Source: Arabidopsis thaliana
Taxonomy: Eukaryota > Streptophyta > Magnoliopsida > Brassicales > Brassicaceae
Length of the DNA stretch: 64,000 bases
Direction of reading: 5' to 3'
Assembly (NCBI RefSeq): GCF_000001735.4
Contig: NC_003075.7
Coordinates: 559,001 to 623,000 of the forward strand
Under the pieces are notes generated by a model, which saw only the letters and a list, made by a program, of their open reading frames with translations, was not told the DNA's origin and made no database searches. Positions within the stretch are counted from its first letter, which is position 1, and each line of letters starts with the position of its first letter. Both the position numbers and the translations under genes were made by a program. This document shows positions 1 to 12,676 of this stretch, piece by piece.

Positions 1-418
1 TTTTACAGCAAAAATTCTATAGTTACAACCCAACCAATCATCCACTTAACTTGTGGAAAATTTGTATAAATTTAAATAACATCTGAGTAATTAGTTTTTT
101 ATTTGTTTGATCAAATATTATTACGGCACTAAAATACCTCTAAACTTTTCTAGTCCGAATAAATTCTCATCCACATCCACCTTTTATTCTCATTTTTACA
201 TTCATTCCGAAAAATCATTACTTTCTAAAAAGAAAAAACGTTCATAAATTCTCTAAACACTCGTGCATCAACATAAATCCACCATTTTCTTCTATGAATA
301 TTTCCAAATTCGAATTTGAATTATCGAGCTAATAAAAGCTAGCATGTTAGTATGTTACAATCTCCGGTTATTTGTAAAGAAGTAAAAAGTTCCGAGTCAT
401 ATATTAAATCGTGACATC

Positions 419-477
<59 letters not shown>

Positions 478-1339
478 TCGTTTAATTCATGATAATTCGT
501 GATTCGCATCAAATTAGTAGAATATGTATTAGAAGTCTAAATCTCTTAGCTGTTTGCATGGGACCATTTTTAAAAATATATTATCAATTTAGAAAATTTC
601 AAAGGCAAAGGCGCCGACGACCACGTCTACTACAACTAAATTATATAAGAATTAGCTTGTGGGACATTTGTTTAAGTTCAACTACTGTATTTGAATCGTT
701 ATAAAAAAAGTCTCGAGATCATCCAATCCATAATTAATTATTATATTCTGAATCTGACTCTGATTAATCTTATTATGGTAAATTGCAATAATGTCTCCGA
801 ATTCTCTTTAATATTCTTTTAGCCCAAGCTTCTGAATGAGACAAGATTGACCTTACGTTAAACTGAGGCTAACACAACCGTAACAAATAGTTTTTTTTTT
901 TTTTTTGTTGTTGTTTAATTCGTATTCTTTTAGATTATAGTCGAAATGAAAGTATAATCGCCGGATCCAGTTCCAAGCCAGTAGAATTCAGCGCAACGAT
1001 TAAACAAATTCATCCACTAGGAAACTAATTCGTCCACAAATCTCTAGATGCGTAGGCTATTAGGTCGGTTTATATGTGTTTTGGTTTGGAGTTATGGAAA
1101 AAAAGAATAGGTGATATTTACAAAGTTTAATTGACGTGTGTTTATGTAAGAAAGAAGGGTGTCCTTTGTTATTTAAGATAGGTGATGGTTCATTTTGCAA
1201 ATAACTCTTAACACTGGCTATTATATTGGGATTACAGAGGCATATATCAACGTCTTCCATCTTCACTTGGAGTCTTGGAGATCTCATCAAACAAATTAGC
1301 AAACCCTTTTGATTCATTGACTTGTACACGATCAAAAAA
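1..1339. other. AT-rich region upstream of the DC1 gene
   Basis: No coding region that I can support. It holds a long TA dinucleotide run (listed separately), a poly-T tract near 890-906, and the presumed promoter and 5' leader of the DC1-domain gene. Short open frames here (for example 489-704) have no recognisable domain and look like chance. Confidence 0.6.
422..475. repeat. (TA)n microsatellite
   Basis: An uninterrupted TA dinucleotide run of about 54 bp. It is probably length-polymorphic between accessions. Similar shorter runs occur near 26265-26298, 28026-28045 (inside a UMAMIT29 intron) and 49150-49182. Confidence 0.9.
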
Positions 1340-3298
1340 ATGGCTACAACAGCAGTAAACCTACCAATTCATGAGCACCCTCTTTATCCTTCAGCTCGAT
1401 GTATTATAGGTGAATGTGATGGCTGCCATGTAAATGGTTACATGTACAACGGCTACTTTTGCAATGAACCTTTCTGCTTTATTTGGTTCCATAAAGAGTG
1501 TGCTGAGGCCCCAGCGGAGATCAGCCATAGTTCCCACCATCAACATCCTCTCCTGCTCACCAATGACTCGATTGATGGTCCTTGTGATCTGTGTGGACAG
1601 AAGCTATTGCCTCCTTGTTACAGTTGTTCCACATGTGAGTTCAAGGTGGATTTGACTTGTGCGATGAAACCATCACCGCCTGCTATCGAACATCCGCTGT
1701 GTCATCACCATTCACTTGTCTTCTTGAAGAAACGAGAGGAGAAGGTGTCATGTGAATTGTGCAAGGATTCTATTGCCGGACCATCCTATTCGTGTCTTGA
1801 ATGCGATGTGTACTTCCACGTGAATTGCATCCAGCTCTCCAAAGAGGTAAATCATCCTTGTCATTCTGCTCATCCTCTCAAGTTAATCCCATTTGAGTCA
1901 CTTACGGATGATGCCGAGACAACTTGTCTTTTATGTGGAAAGAAGCCAGCTGAAAATATGCTTTATCATTGTTCGGTTTGCAATTTCACATCGTGTCTTG
2001 GTTGTACCAAAAACCCACCACTCCTCGTTATTGAGCATATCAAGACCCACAAACACCCACTTATTCTCTTTCCTAGAAGAATCCCGTGTATCTGTGACAT
2101 TTGTGGGAAGAAATGCGAGTTTGCGGTGTATGTATGTCCTCAGTGTGATTTTGTTACTGCAAGAGGGTGTATCGACTTAGCTCGTGTCATCAATATCAAT
2201 CGCCATGATCATCGCATTTATTTAACTCATCATCTCGGTACTGGGTATTCGAAATGCGGAGTTTGTCACGAAAATGTAAATCAGTACAAGGGGGCTTATT
2301 CTTGCTCTGTTTGCCCTCACTATGCTGTCCATTCTACATGTGCCGTGAGAACTGACGTATGGGACGGGGTAGAATTGGAAGGGACCACTGAGATCACAGA
2401 AGACAATTCACCATTCAAGGTGGTGGGTGATAACTTGATATGCCATTTTAGTCATGAAGAGCATCCTTTAAGGTTCCAGAAGGACGACGTCTTCATTCAT
2501 GATGAGCACAAACGATGTGCAGCATGTATCCATCCTCTTGGATTTGGCTCCATCTACTGCTGTGAAACGTGTCCATTCATTCTCCATGAAAAATGTGCTA
2601 ATCTTCCTATGAAGAAAAGACTTGTCTTCGGCACCAGACCATACACATTAATGAAAGAAACTACCCAACTTACAGACTGCACGTTGTGTGGAATATTTTC
2701 TGATGGTTTCGCGTACAGCTCCCGCTGGTTGGATGTAGATGTGCATTGTGGTTCCCTAAATGAGCCGCTCGTTCATGATTGCCATATACATCCCTTAAAT
2801 TTTGATAAAATGGAGGGTCACTTTTGCGATGGATGCAAAAAGAATATAGATGATTATATGCTTCGTTGTAAAGCTTGTGACTTTGATTTGTGTTTGTATT
2901 GTGCTACTTTGCCAAAAAAGATATGGCACAGGAATGATGGGCACCCTCTCACTTTATGTTGTGAGGAAAAGGAAGAGGCGAGCGATAAATATTGGTGCGA
3001 CATTTGTGAGAAGGAATTAGATCCAAGTATATGGTTCTATACATGTTTTGATTGTGGAGTCACCTTGCATGCTCAGTGTGTATTAGGAGATTTCTCACGT
3101 CTCGTGCTAGGACAAAACTATTGGTTTGGGGAAAAAGTCAAGTTTGGGGCGGTTCCTAACAATCGCAACACTCGGCCATTATGCATCCAGTGTCAATCTC
3201 GATGCAAGGTCTCCGTCATCCTAAAGGAACGTAATGAATACAATCGGTATATATGTTCCCGTTCATGTTTATTGAGTTATTTGGGTGAAAAAATTTGA
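1340..3298 (+). CDS. At4g01350: DC1-domain (Cys/His-rich C1) family protein
   Basis: Single-exon gene of 652 residues. The ATG at 1340 opens MATTAVNLP; the frame is open slightly upstream but without an ATG. The protein is a string of DC1 (divergent C1) modules, each starting with an H-x-H-P-L or H-P-L motif followed by C-x2-C, a second C-x2-C and a closing H-x2-C. HPL motifs occur about every 45-65 residues from residue 14 to about 575, giving roughly ten modules. C1-type domains bind two zinc ions and, in better-studied proteins, lipids or diacylglycerol. DC1 proteins form a large plant family that is mostly uncharacterised and has been linked to stress and hormone responses. There is no signal peptide, membrane segment or kinase domain. 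The family is certain; the molecular role is unknown. The locus number is from memory of gene order. Confidence 0.9.
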   Translation: MATTAVNLPIHEHPLYPSARCIIGECDGCHVNGYMYNGYFCNEPFCFIWFHKECAEAPAEISHSSHHQHPLLLTNDSIDGPCDLCGQKLLPPCYSCSTCEFKVDLTCAMKPSPPAIEHPLCHHHSLVFLKKREEKVSCELCKDSIAGPSYSCLECDVYFHVNCIQLSKEVNHPCHSAHPLKLIPFESLTDDAETTCLLCGKKPAENMLYHCSVCNFTSCLGCTKNPPLLVIEHIKTHKHPLILFPRRIPCICDICGKKCEFAVYVCPQCDFVTARGCIDLARVININRHDHRIYLTHHLGTGYSKCGVCHENVNQYKGAYSCSVCPHYAVHSTCAVRTDVWDGVELEGTTEITEDNSPFKVVGDNLICHFSHEEHPLRFQKDDVFIHDEHKRCAACIHPLGFGSIYCCETCPFILHEKCANLPMKKRLVFGTRPYTLMKETTQLTDCTLCGIFSDGFAYSSRWLDVDVHCGSLNEPLVHDCHIHPLNFDKMEGHFCDGCKKNIDDYMLRCKACDFDLCLYCATLPKKIWHRNDGHPLTLCCEEKEEASDKYWCDICEKELDPSIWFYTCFDCGVTLHAQCVLGDFSRLVLGQNYWFGEKVKFGAVPNNRNTRPLCIQCQSRCKVSVILKERNEYNRYICSRSCLLSYLGEKI

Positions 3299-3560
3299 AC
3301 TTATGTTTAATGATATAATGAGTGGTTGTAGCTATCATGATTGTATTATTTCATTAGCGTTTCTATTTTTATTTCCAAAAACTGATATGTAATACAGTGT
3401 TATTTTTGTTTTCTAATAAAAGATGCTTATTTATCAAGAAAGTAGATACTATCATCATGATCATTGTTATACGAGAGCATGATCACATAATGAACAAAAG
3501 AGATGGAATTAAGTTCAAAGCAGTAACAAAGGAAACAAAACAAAATTTGTCTAAAAATAG

Positions 3561-3634
3561 TGGTTTTGACCGGGTTCGAACCAGAAACCTTAGTTGTGTT
3601 AGAATGACGTGATAAACAACTACACCACGAAACC
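3561..3634 (-). pseudogene. tRNA-Val(AAC)-like sequence, probably decayed
   Basis: On the minus strand a 74-nt segment follows plant tRNA-Val(AAC) from end to end. It opens with GGTTTCGTGGTGTAG, has the anticodon-loop string CTAACAC and contains the T-loop/B-box GGTTCGAACC. Defects are visible. The acceptor stem has one C-A mismatch, the anticodon stem has two mismatched pairs, the D-loop has lost one of its two conserved Gs, and the T stem has one mismatch. Length and order are right, but this much damage suggests a pseudogene rather than an expressed tRNA. Confidence 0.75.
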
Positions 3635-3774
3635 TGTATGCTTCTGCCCAACGTCTTTATTGTTTACCCTAATTATTTGTTAATCTGCATAGTTAGGGTT
3701 TCTGGAATCTAGCATCGTTTTACCTGGATGGATTCGATCCTCAAACGTAGATTAACAAAGAATTAGGTAAACAA

Positions 3775-3835
3775 CAAAGAGATGTGTTTTGTCTTAACAC
3801 GGTCAAAGCCAAAGAGATGTGTTTTGTCTTAACAC
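3775..3835. repeat. 26-bp perfect direct repeat
   Basis: The 26-bp unit at 3775-3800 is repeated without change at 3810-3835 after a 9-bp spacer. The unit contains AGATGTGTTTTGTC. It is a local duplication of no known function. Confidence 0.9.
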
Positions 3836-4509
3836 AAGAACACACAAAGTAACCAAAGAGATAAACTTTGTTTTGTCAATTTTCAAGTCTACCTCCTTAA
3901 CTTGACATTGAAGTCTTTAAGTACACAAAAATAAGAAAGAAACTAACCACTAAATCTTCTACTAAATTGAAGTTTTTTGTTTGTTTTCATAGGTTGATCT
4001 TCATCTTATTTCGATTGTATGTGTGTATCTAATTCTTTATATTTGCTTCACCTTAATGAATTAGCGAGGGATTTACTTTGAGATTATGTACTCTGATCTC
4101 CTTATGGATGCACAAACGAGGAGACAAGTTATATATATCAAATGCTAAGGTGAGATTCCGTGGAATATTTTACCGTCAATTAGTTGATTATGTGAAAGTT
4201 TTATAACAAGTTGCATAGTTTGTCTTGTGATGTGGTATATTTAGTTAATGGTGCATTGGCCTAGGAGGAAGAATCTAATTATATCAAGTGGTGCTCCAAT
4301 CACACAACTTAGAGGTTTAAACTTCAAATGATGTCATAAATCTCATGTCCTTACTTGGACTCTCTACTGAAAGAGCTAGAGCTGCCATTTCAAAAAATTG
4401 TAGGTATGTATCAAATTCTAAGTTGTATAAAATTGTAGGTAGCTTATTTTCATTGATAAAATATATTTATAGTATAATTTAATTATTTGTAATAAAATTA
4501 CAATATAAA

Positions 4510-4545
4510 CTAGATTCTGACCCGCACATACGTGCGGAATTTCAT
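4510..4545 (-). mobile_element. Helitron 3' terminus
   Basis: Read on the minus strand, a GC-rich hairpin (CCGCAC / GTGCGG with a 4-nt loop) is followed 8 nt later by CTAG and then a T. This is the classic Helitron 3' end: a short hairpin 10-12 nt before CTRR, inserted between A and T. The element body should extend to higher coordinates. A second imperfect hairpin of the same style (CCGCA / TGCGG) lies at 4653-4668 and may be a decayed nested end. The 5' TC end was not identified. Confidence 0.75.
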
Positions 4546-5467
4546 ATTTTAAAAAATGTATTGAAATAATTTTTTAGTGAAAAATATTGTAGTATATAAA
4601 TTATAATGTACACAAAAAATGTATAGTGTTATTTATGACACAATAGCTAATGTTGTGAACCGCACATTATGCGGGTTGTAAGTATTATCATATGGTTTTG
4701 ATAAAAGTTTGTATTAATATTTTTTTTTTGTGTTAGTGAATTATATAATAGTATATATATCATAAACTTATCAGTTATCATAATATTTGAAAATAAGATG
4801 TGTGGAAAATAATGTAAAAAGTTTGCGAAAAGTTTTAATTAAGATTGGTTTTTTTGGGTTAGTGAATTATATAATAGCATAGATATCATAATAGTTACAT
4901 TTTATTGGAAAATTTTCTTTTGTCCTTAAAATTATCTAAGAGATTGAAGCCTTGAAGGTATCTTTTTAAATGTTTTAAAATTATTAGTGTAGTTTCTTAA
5001 GGAAATATATTAAAATCTAAAATATATGATGATATTAAATTAATTTTTTCTTTTTCAGAAATATCTCAAAATATATTACCAAAATTGAATAAATTTATAT
5101 ATATACAATTTCGAAATCAATAGCCTGATTTTTATGGAAACTAAATTCATTTAGTAGTAGTTAATTTACTAAATTACCCATGTAAAATTTCATTTAGTTA
5201 ATTTTAAACTACCCTTATAATGTTGTAGTTCACAAAATACTTCCCAATTAATAGTATAAATACTTGTTTTCAATTTTATACTAAAGAAGAAAATTTATAA
5301 ATAATATCAAATTACATCTTAAATATATTCAATGATATAAATTAGTTATATTTGTTTATATAATCTATCATATGCTGCCTCTCAGATTCATCGAAGGCTT
5401 TCCAAAGATTTCATCTACTTTAGCGCTAAGAAATATATCAAACTCACTTGTCGCTTTGACCCAATAA

Positions 5468-5484
5468 AAGCCCAACGCGGCCCA
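5468..5484. promoter_or_regulatory. Site II-type GGCCCA/AGCCCA elements upstream of BPS3
   Basis: AGCCCA and GGCCCA lie 10 bp apart, a few hundred bases upstream of the BPS3 leader. In Arabidopsis such telo/site II elements are bound by TCP factors and are typical of genes expressed in dividing cells. Assignment to BPS3 is by position only. Confidence 0.45.
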
Positions 5485-6146
5485 GTAATATAAGCTTGAA
5501 AAGCAACGTGAGAATGACAAATATACCCTCAAAATAAAGAATTGTTTTAAAGACGAAACCAGAAGTTTATAGCCCTTGGATTGATAAATATCCGGCGGCT
5601 ATATTTACCACTTTTTCTTATAGAGCGTTATGCTGACAAATGTCAACGATTGAGTGGAAAAATCTACTATAACTGAGACATCAGAACCGTAAACGTGTGT
5701 ATTTGTCTCTATTCTTCGTCACTGCCGCGTAGGTGAAACGGAAAAATCCTTTACAACTACCAAAACCAACGCGGGACTTAAAGTAGCGATTGCGTTGATC
5801 TGCAGCACACGGCACGTTTCTTTGATTCCTCCCTATAAGAACGCGTTTCAAGTTTTATTATCATACACTAAACCCATCTCCTATTTATACTTTCTTTTGG
5901 GTTTTTTTCTCTCCTTCATTGAAGTAGCGTAACATTGAAGTAAGCGGTAACATTTCGGAAGAATCTCTTTCTTTAGGTGAGTTTTCGTTAATCTTCGGCG
6001 AGTTTGGTTAAAGTAATGGTTTTTGTTCTGTCTTTGCATTCTTGAGATCTATTGATTCGGATTTTGGATTCAGAACAATGTTATTGGTTTGCTCATTGTT
6101 TCAGATTACTAACTTTGTTTCTTCTTTCTGTGTGTTTTCAGTTGAT

Positions 6147-7193
6147 ATGAGCCAACAACGTACACGCTCTCGGAACCCGTTCAAGATTCTGTTTACGAAG
6201 AAGAACAATGCTCGATTATCGCCAAAGCTTCTCTCACTGTTGAACAATTTCGAGACTAACTTGACGGTATCGATTAGAGAACTTGTACCAAAGGATAAGA
6301 ATGATATCGTTAGTGTTTCTTGGATGATACAAGCCATGCAGTCTCTTTGTGAGACACACAAGAGTATCAGGACGCTCGTGAAGGATTTAGAGGTTCCAGT
6401 ATCGGATTTGGAGGAGAATTTCATTTATATCTTCTCTGACTTTAGCTTGAAGCGGGAACTCTGCAACGCCTTTACCTCAGAGATATATCATTTGGAACAT
6501 GGCAATCTATTACTAAAGTTTGCTTTTAGTAAGCTGGAGACAAACAGTGGCAATATTCTTCAGCGTTGGAATCAGCACATGGTTTCCAAGAACCCGAGTA
6601 TCGAAAACTGGGGCGCGGTTTTGAGTAGGCTGGTTGAATCGATGGATCATCATCATCATATCTCCAAGAAGGGGAAGAAGAAATACTCTGCGGAAGGAAA
6701 AGTTCTCTTACGAGTTTTATACGGTGTAAAGGTCAAGACTTTATACATATTCAGCGTGTTTGATGCATCGTTCTCGGGTTCTTCCAAGAATCTCTTCTAT
6801 CTAACCATTCCAAAGGAGATGGAGGAGCTTCCATGGGTTCAAGCTTTCATGGAACTGCAGAACACTATTAACCCGGAGATCAAAAACACATTTTTATCAG
6901 ACGGATTCACGGTTATAAAAGATCTCGAGGCTGTTGAAACCGGTGTGAAGAAGCTTTACACAGCGGTACAAGAAGGGTCGGTTCCTATTTTGTTAGTGGA
7001 ACCATTGGAGAAGTCAGTGATAGAACTTTCGGAAAGGTTTGAGCTAGTCTCCAAGGAAACACGTTGCTTGTCGAAGATGGTGATCTCTGCCCGAGACGCA
7101 TTGTTGGAGAGCCTGTGGACGAAATGCGCAGAAGAGCTAGGAGTGACATTGCCAACGATGGTTAAAAGTGTTAATATAGAGGAAAAGAGCTAA
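6147..7193 (+). CDS. BPS3: BYPASS1-family protein (BPS3-like)
   Basis: The coding sequence is one exon of 349 residues, starting MSQQRTRSRNPF. I chose the ATG at 6147 because the bases just before it are a pyrimidine-rich tract ending TTTTCAG at 6141, with a matching donor (TTTAG then GTGAGT) at 5977. The longer upstream open frame would therefore be a 5'UTR intron. The length matches Arabidopsis BPS1 (about 350 residues). The protein is alpha-helical with no catalytic motif; a His run lies near residues 172-176. BYPASS1 loss makes roots export a mobile compound that arrests shoots, and BPS2/BPS3 are partly redundant with it. The molecular activity is unknown. Subfamily naming (BPS3) relies on memory of the locus At4g01360. 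Confidence 0.88.
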   Translation: MSQQRTRSRNPFKILFTKKNNARLSPKLLSLLNNFETNLTVSIRELVPKDKNDIVSVSWMIQAMQSLCETHKSIRTLVKDLEVPVSDLEENFIYIFSDFSLKRELCNAFTSEIYHLEHGNLLLKFAFSKLETNSGNILQRWNQHMVSKNPSIENWGAVLSRLVESMDHHHHISKKGKKKYSAEGKVLLRVLYGVKVKTLYIFSVFDASFSGSSKNLFYLTIPKEMEELPWVQAFMELQNTINPEIKNTFLSDGFTVIKDLEAVETGVKKLYTAVQEGSVPILLVEPLEKSVIELSERFELVSKETRCLSKMVISARDALLESLWTKCAEELGVTLPTMVKSVNIEEKS

Positions 7194-8218
7194 GACTTGT
7201 TTGTGAATATAGAGGAAACATGTAATTATGGTATCGTTGATGTTAAGTAATAACAAATGCAGATAAAAATGAGACTTTAAAACGCTTCAAATATTGATAA
7301 CTCTCTCTTTTCAATCGGTGCTAAGCTATAACTACATTTTCAAGTTAGTCAGAATTGTGCTTTAGTTCATCTTAGTTGATAATGGATAAGTGATGGGTTT
7401 GCTTGAGGCCCATTGTAAATCACTAGACCAAAAAAAATCAGTGTTATTTTCATGGTTACATGATCAATCAATCAAAGCAAACCAGATATTCTAGCTATTA
7501 ATAATAACAAATGCACCAAACTTCAACATGGTTATATAAGTTGTTTAACCATGATTTTTTAAAAAAAATCAAAATGATGTCATTTTATCTTATACATAAA
7601 CCTTTTTTCACTAATGGTTTTGGAATCAAAGGTCAGTTTTATGGTCAAAAACAATTTGGCCGCCCATTGACTTGTACACCACCAATATACCAAGTCGTAC
7701 TTAAATTCTTATTGGAGAAAAGTTGTCATCTAGATTCTTTTAAACTTTATAATATGATATCAAGAACATTCCTACATGAAGTCATTAACTTGTTCCATTC
7801 TACAAACTTCATCAATTACATTTTTTCGGCAAAAGTCATAACCATATCTAATCTCTACTTCGTGGGATAACGCGATTTAGTAGAAGCAAACTCCAGTAAA
7901 CAAAACTTAACCAATTGACTAAAAACACTTACCCGTTCCTCAATTACTTAGAGACACAATCATCGGATATACCCAACTCGATACCATAAACAAAATTGAA
8001 AATTGACATTACAAAGAAAAAGAACAAAAACCAAAGAAGAAGACGCAAACCCGGTTTAAGGGTCACGGGTGACTCGAGAGGAGACTTCCTCTTTACCGTT
8101 CAATAAAAAAAAAAGGGTAAAGGTAGAGACTTTATAACGAAATGTCAACACCCATCTTCTCGATTCCTCAATTTCTCTAGGGTTCTTCGTTTTCGTTGTT
8201 GTGAGGAATTTTGCTCCG
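7194..8218. other. BPS3-MPK4 intergenic region
   Basis: Contains the 3'UTR of BPS3, the promoter and the 5'UTR of MPK4. A 119-codon open frame at 7511-7870 has low-complexity composition and no domain I recognise, so I do not call it a gene. No repeat structure stands out. Confidence 0.5.
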
Positions 8219-9889
<1,671 letters not shown>

Positions 9890-10147
9890 GAGAAAGAGAG
9901 AGAGATATATATCCTTAAAAGGAAACTCATCAAAATGCTATGTTTTGTTTTGCTCTGCTTTTGTTATCAAATCTCTGATAAGTTTGATAATATGTCTGTA
10001 ATTTGAATAACATCCTAAAAAATTGGAAAAAAAGAAAAGAACAACCTTTGAGCTGTGTTTTGCAATAGAGTGTATTTAAATTTCCTTACTTTTTAGTCGA
10101 AAGAAAATACAGAGAAGTCTTAACTCTAATTACATCCACTAATTATC
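9890..10147. other. Convergent 3' region between MPK4 and the phytocyanin gene
   Basis: The 3'UTR of MPK4 begins with a GA-rich run (9889-9906). The convergent phytocyanin gene ends at 10148. No other element seen. Confidence 0.5.
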
Positions 10148-10878
10148 TTAATGATGGGGTTGAGGTCCGAAGGTGCGTAACCATCTGTTGAAGCGGTCCA
10201 TAAGTGACAACTCTATCTTCTTCGTCGGAACATTGGGGACAGGTACGGCTTTGGTGAGTGGTCCGACCACGACTCGTAGCTTAAGCCCAGCGTAACAGTG
10301 ACCTGGAGTCTTAGAGCTAATGAAATAATGGACTCCTGGTTCTGTGAGCGTGACGAGATCGTGGCCTGTCATGTGCACGGCTACGGGAGAAATCGGGTAG
10401 CAGGATATGAATTCAAGGTCCCCGCTGATCTCTAAGACGTCGTTGACTTCGTTGTCGTATTCGAAAAGAAGACTGTCTCCGATCGGAAACTGCGTCTTCT
10501 CACTCCATCTGTAATAAAAGTAACTTTCTTGCGGAACACTCCATCCCTTGGAGCCACACCAACTCTGTAGATATTTCAAGGAGGAAGGATCTTGCTCGGT
10601 GGTGTTGGAGGAATGGGACGTGACGAGTCATGAACGACAAGAATGTCGAGCTTCTGTCCCGATGCGCATTGAGCATGGTTTGAGCTGATGAACTAGTGAA
10701 AACCTGGTTCCGTGAGGGTTACGATATCGTGTCCAGGGTTGTAGACGGCTTTAGGAGAAGAAGAGTCGCAGAACTCGTATTCCAAAGCGCCGGAGACTTG
10801 AGTGACGTCGTTGAGGTTGTGATTGTGTTCGAAGATCAAAGAATCCCCAACGTGGAACACAAGTTTCTTTTGGCAAAC
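10148..10878 (-). CDS. At4g01380: Plastocyanin-like (phytocyanin) gene with a damaged first domain
   Basis: Two tandem phytocyanin modules are visible. The 3' module (10148-10564) is open: GWSVPQ, IGDSLLFEYD, SCYP, TLTEPGVHYF and GHC, then a tail to residue 138 of this exon. The 5' module (10878 downward) has VGDSLIFEHNHNLNDV and NPGHDIVTLTEPG, but then TAG at 10693-10695. Further on it has an in-frame TGA at 10576-10578 and what looks like a 2-bp GT insertion near the start of module two. A GT-AG intron from 10722 to 10565 (donor GTAACC, acceptor CTACAG) is phase 0 and would remove every defect, joining GHDI to SWCGSKGW. The start exon was not found. Both modules have Asp where the first copper His usually lies, so copper binding is unlikely. 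Either an intron-rescued gene or a pseudogene. The locus name comes from gene order. Confidence 0.6.
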
Positions 10879-11241
10879 AAATTATGTCTTTTCTTTTGGC
10901 GTTTTTCTCATATATATAGGTAGTAAAAGCAATGGAATGCTCACGATTCCTTGAAAAAAAAACAAGATCTTATTTGCAAAACAAAACTAACAAGAAACAA
11001 TAACGATTGAGAACCAAGTCTCTATAGTTGATAAACTGGGCTTATGAAATCTTGTAGATTGTCTTGTTATGCCCATAAACTGAAAATACACGCCAAGCAC
11101 ATCATCTTCATCTCCAGCAACACGTACGTCGACACACATCACAAGTCATTACGGCATCAGTAGCTTAGTTACATAATAGTACTATATATATTCTCCAGCA
11201 TTTTATTCATACGTTATAAATATTTCTTGCTGATTATATAG

Positions 11242-12595
11242 CTAACAGTAATTAGAGACGGAAATGACATCAAAGTCAACTCCCACATAAAGCTTATCCT
11301 TCACCAAATAAGGGTCATCAAGTTCCCCTAGAGGCATGAAATCCGCAAAGCCATGGCGGTCATCAGGTTCTGCACCAAGCCAACCCGAAACTATACGTAC
11401 CAGGAGAAAAAGATTAGTACTGTATTTAACCATCATGCATCACAAGACTTTCCAAAACATAATAAACACATACTTGTTTTCTCAACATGATTCCTGCTAA
11501 CTTGATCCAATACACGCAGCTTGAACCTCGCGTAAGTTTTAGTCTTTGGTGCATTATTGACAAACCCTAGTGCCGATAGATACACAGAAAATGATTTGTC
11601 TTTTTCACCCATAGACCCTCTTGGATGAACTTTAATTCTCCTGATCAAATATATTGTGATGCATTTTTATTAGTATTATATATAAGTTGTGTTATGTTTT
11701 TGGGAAAAAGGAGGAATATAATATCAACCATTTCCGGGTTCCAACGACAAATTCATTAGACTGATGAACGTTTCCAGGGTTGAAGGACGAGAACATGGTC
11801 ATCATCCAAGTGACTCTGTGATTAAGAGGCTTCTCTATTAAGCTAAAACTTTCCGCTGTTCCGGGTTTAGCAGGTTCAATCCCATGGAACTTGACACCAA
11901 ACATACAACAATCTCCAATAAGGAAACCATTTTTCTTAAGATCAACAAGAGATATGAACTCACGAAACCCCTCACTACCCAGTTCTTCATTGGTTTCGTA
12001 TTCATCTCTTCCTGCACATCAACATATATGGACGCCGTATCAAACCTATATACACACAGATGTATGCGTGATTGAATGAAGCAAGAGAGAGAGAGAGAGA
12101 GAGTGAGAGAGACCGTGAGTGTGCCATTTTGGCTCAAGTTGACTGACGGCAAGAAGCTCATATGTAAGCGTATCATATACCGGAGCTTGATTCATTAAGT
12201 AGAGGGAGACATAATGTGTCCCCTTAGCATTTGTATGGCCATTTGGGTGCACAGAGAGTTTCCTGTTACCAATCAAGTCGTTAAGAGGATGATCACCATC
12301 TTTGTTTTCTTTTGTATGTCAATAAGCATAATAACAAGATTATAAACAACTTCACCATTTGTGACCAGCGAGATCGAAAACAGAGGACTCGACCTTTTCG
12401 ATTCCATGCTTTCTGAGTAAAGAGAAATGGTCTATCTTGAACATGTGAGCTGTTGCGTGACGTACTTTGAACAGTCTCACCATTTCTGTCAAGAATGAGA
12501 AAATTATTAAAACTTGGAACTCATAATGATACTAAGAGATCATCAGACACAACATAAGTTATGTTTTCACCTTCAAGCGAGATTGGTCGCGACAT
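11242..12595 (-). CDS. At4g01390: MATH-domain (TRAF-like) family protein
   Basis: Six exons on the minus strand: 12595-12571, 12485-12356, 12262-12114, 12011-11729, 11640-11474 and 11390-11242, total 903 nt, 300 residues, in frame at every junction. The protein starts MSRPISLEE. It has two MATH/TRAF-C folds, about residues 15-150 and 165-295. Each contains the hallmark W-(K/R)-(L/I)-x-V-H-P strand (WKLSVHPNG and WRIKVHPRG) followed by YVSLYL or FSVYLS, and the second ends in DFMPLGEL. Stand-alone MATH proteins are greatly expanded in Brassicaceae. MATH domains bind substrates or partner proteins, often for ubiquitylation, but no BTB or protease domain is attached here. A GA repeat lies in intron 3. 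The function of this member is unknown. Confidence 0.9.
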
Positions 12596-12676
12596 TGTAA
12601 GAAGCTGCAAATGATTTAGTACTGTGTCTTGTTAGGTGTAAAGAGACTTGTACATATATATCTTGAAGATGCAAGT

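Larger units (their letters stand above)
3299..5460. other. Intergenic region with small repeats
   Basis: No protein-coding gene seen. It contains a decayed tRNA-Val copy, a 26-bp direct repeat and a Helitron 3' terminus with AT-rich sequence behind it, all listed separately. The right-hand end of that Helitron was not found. Confidence 0.6.

Noticed and set aside
489..704. 71-codon open frame upstream of the DC1 gene
   Set aside because: Arg-rich chance frame with no recognisable homology or codon signal.
6101..6424. 107-codon antisense frame over BPS3
   Set aside because: It is a shadow of the BPS3 coding strand; no independent features.
7511..7870. 119-codon open frame between BPS3 and MPK4
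   Set aside because: AT-driven composition, no domain, no splice context, and it ends in the MPK4 promoter region. I cannot support it as a gene.
12046..12276. Antisense-strand frames around the MATH gene treated as separate small genes
   Set aside because: They are exons 3-6 of one spliced gene read through introns; splicing gives a single 300-residue protein.
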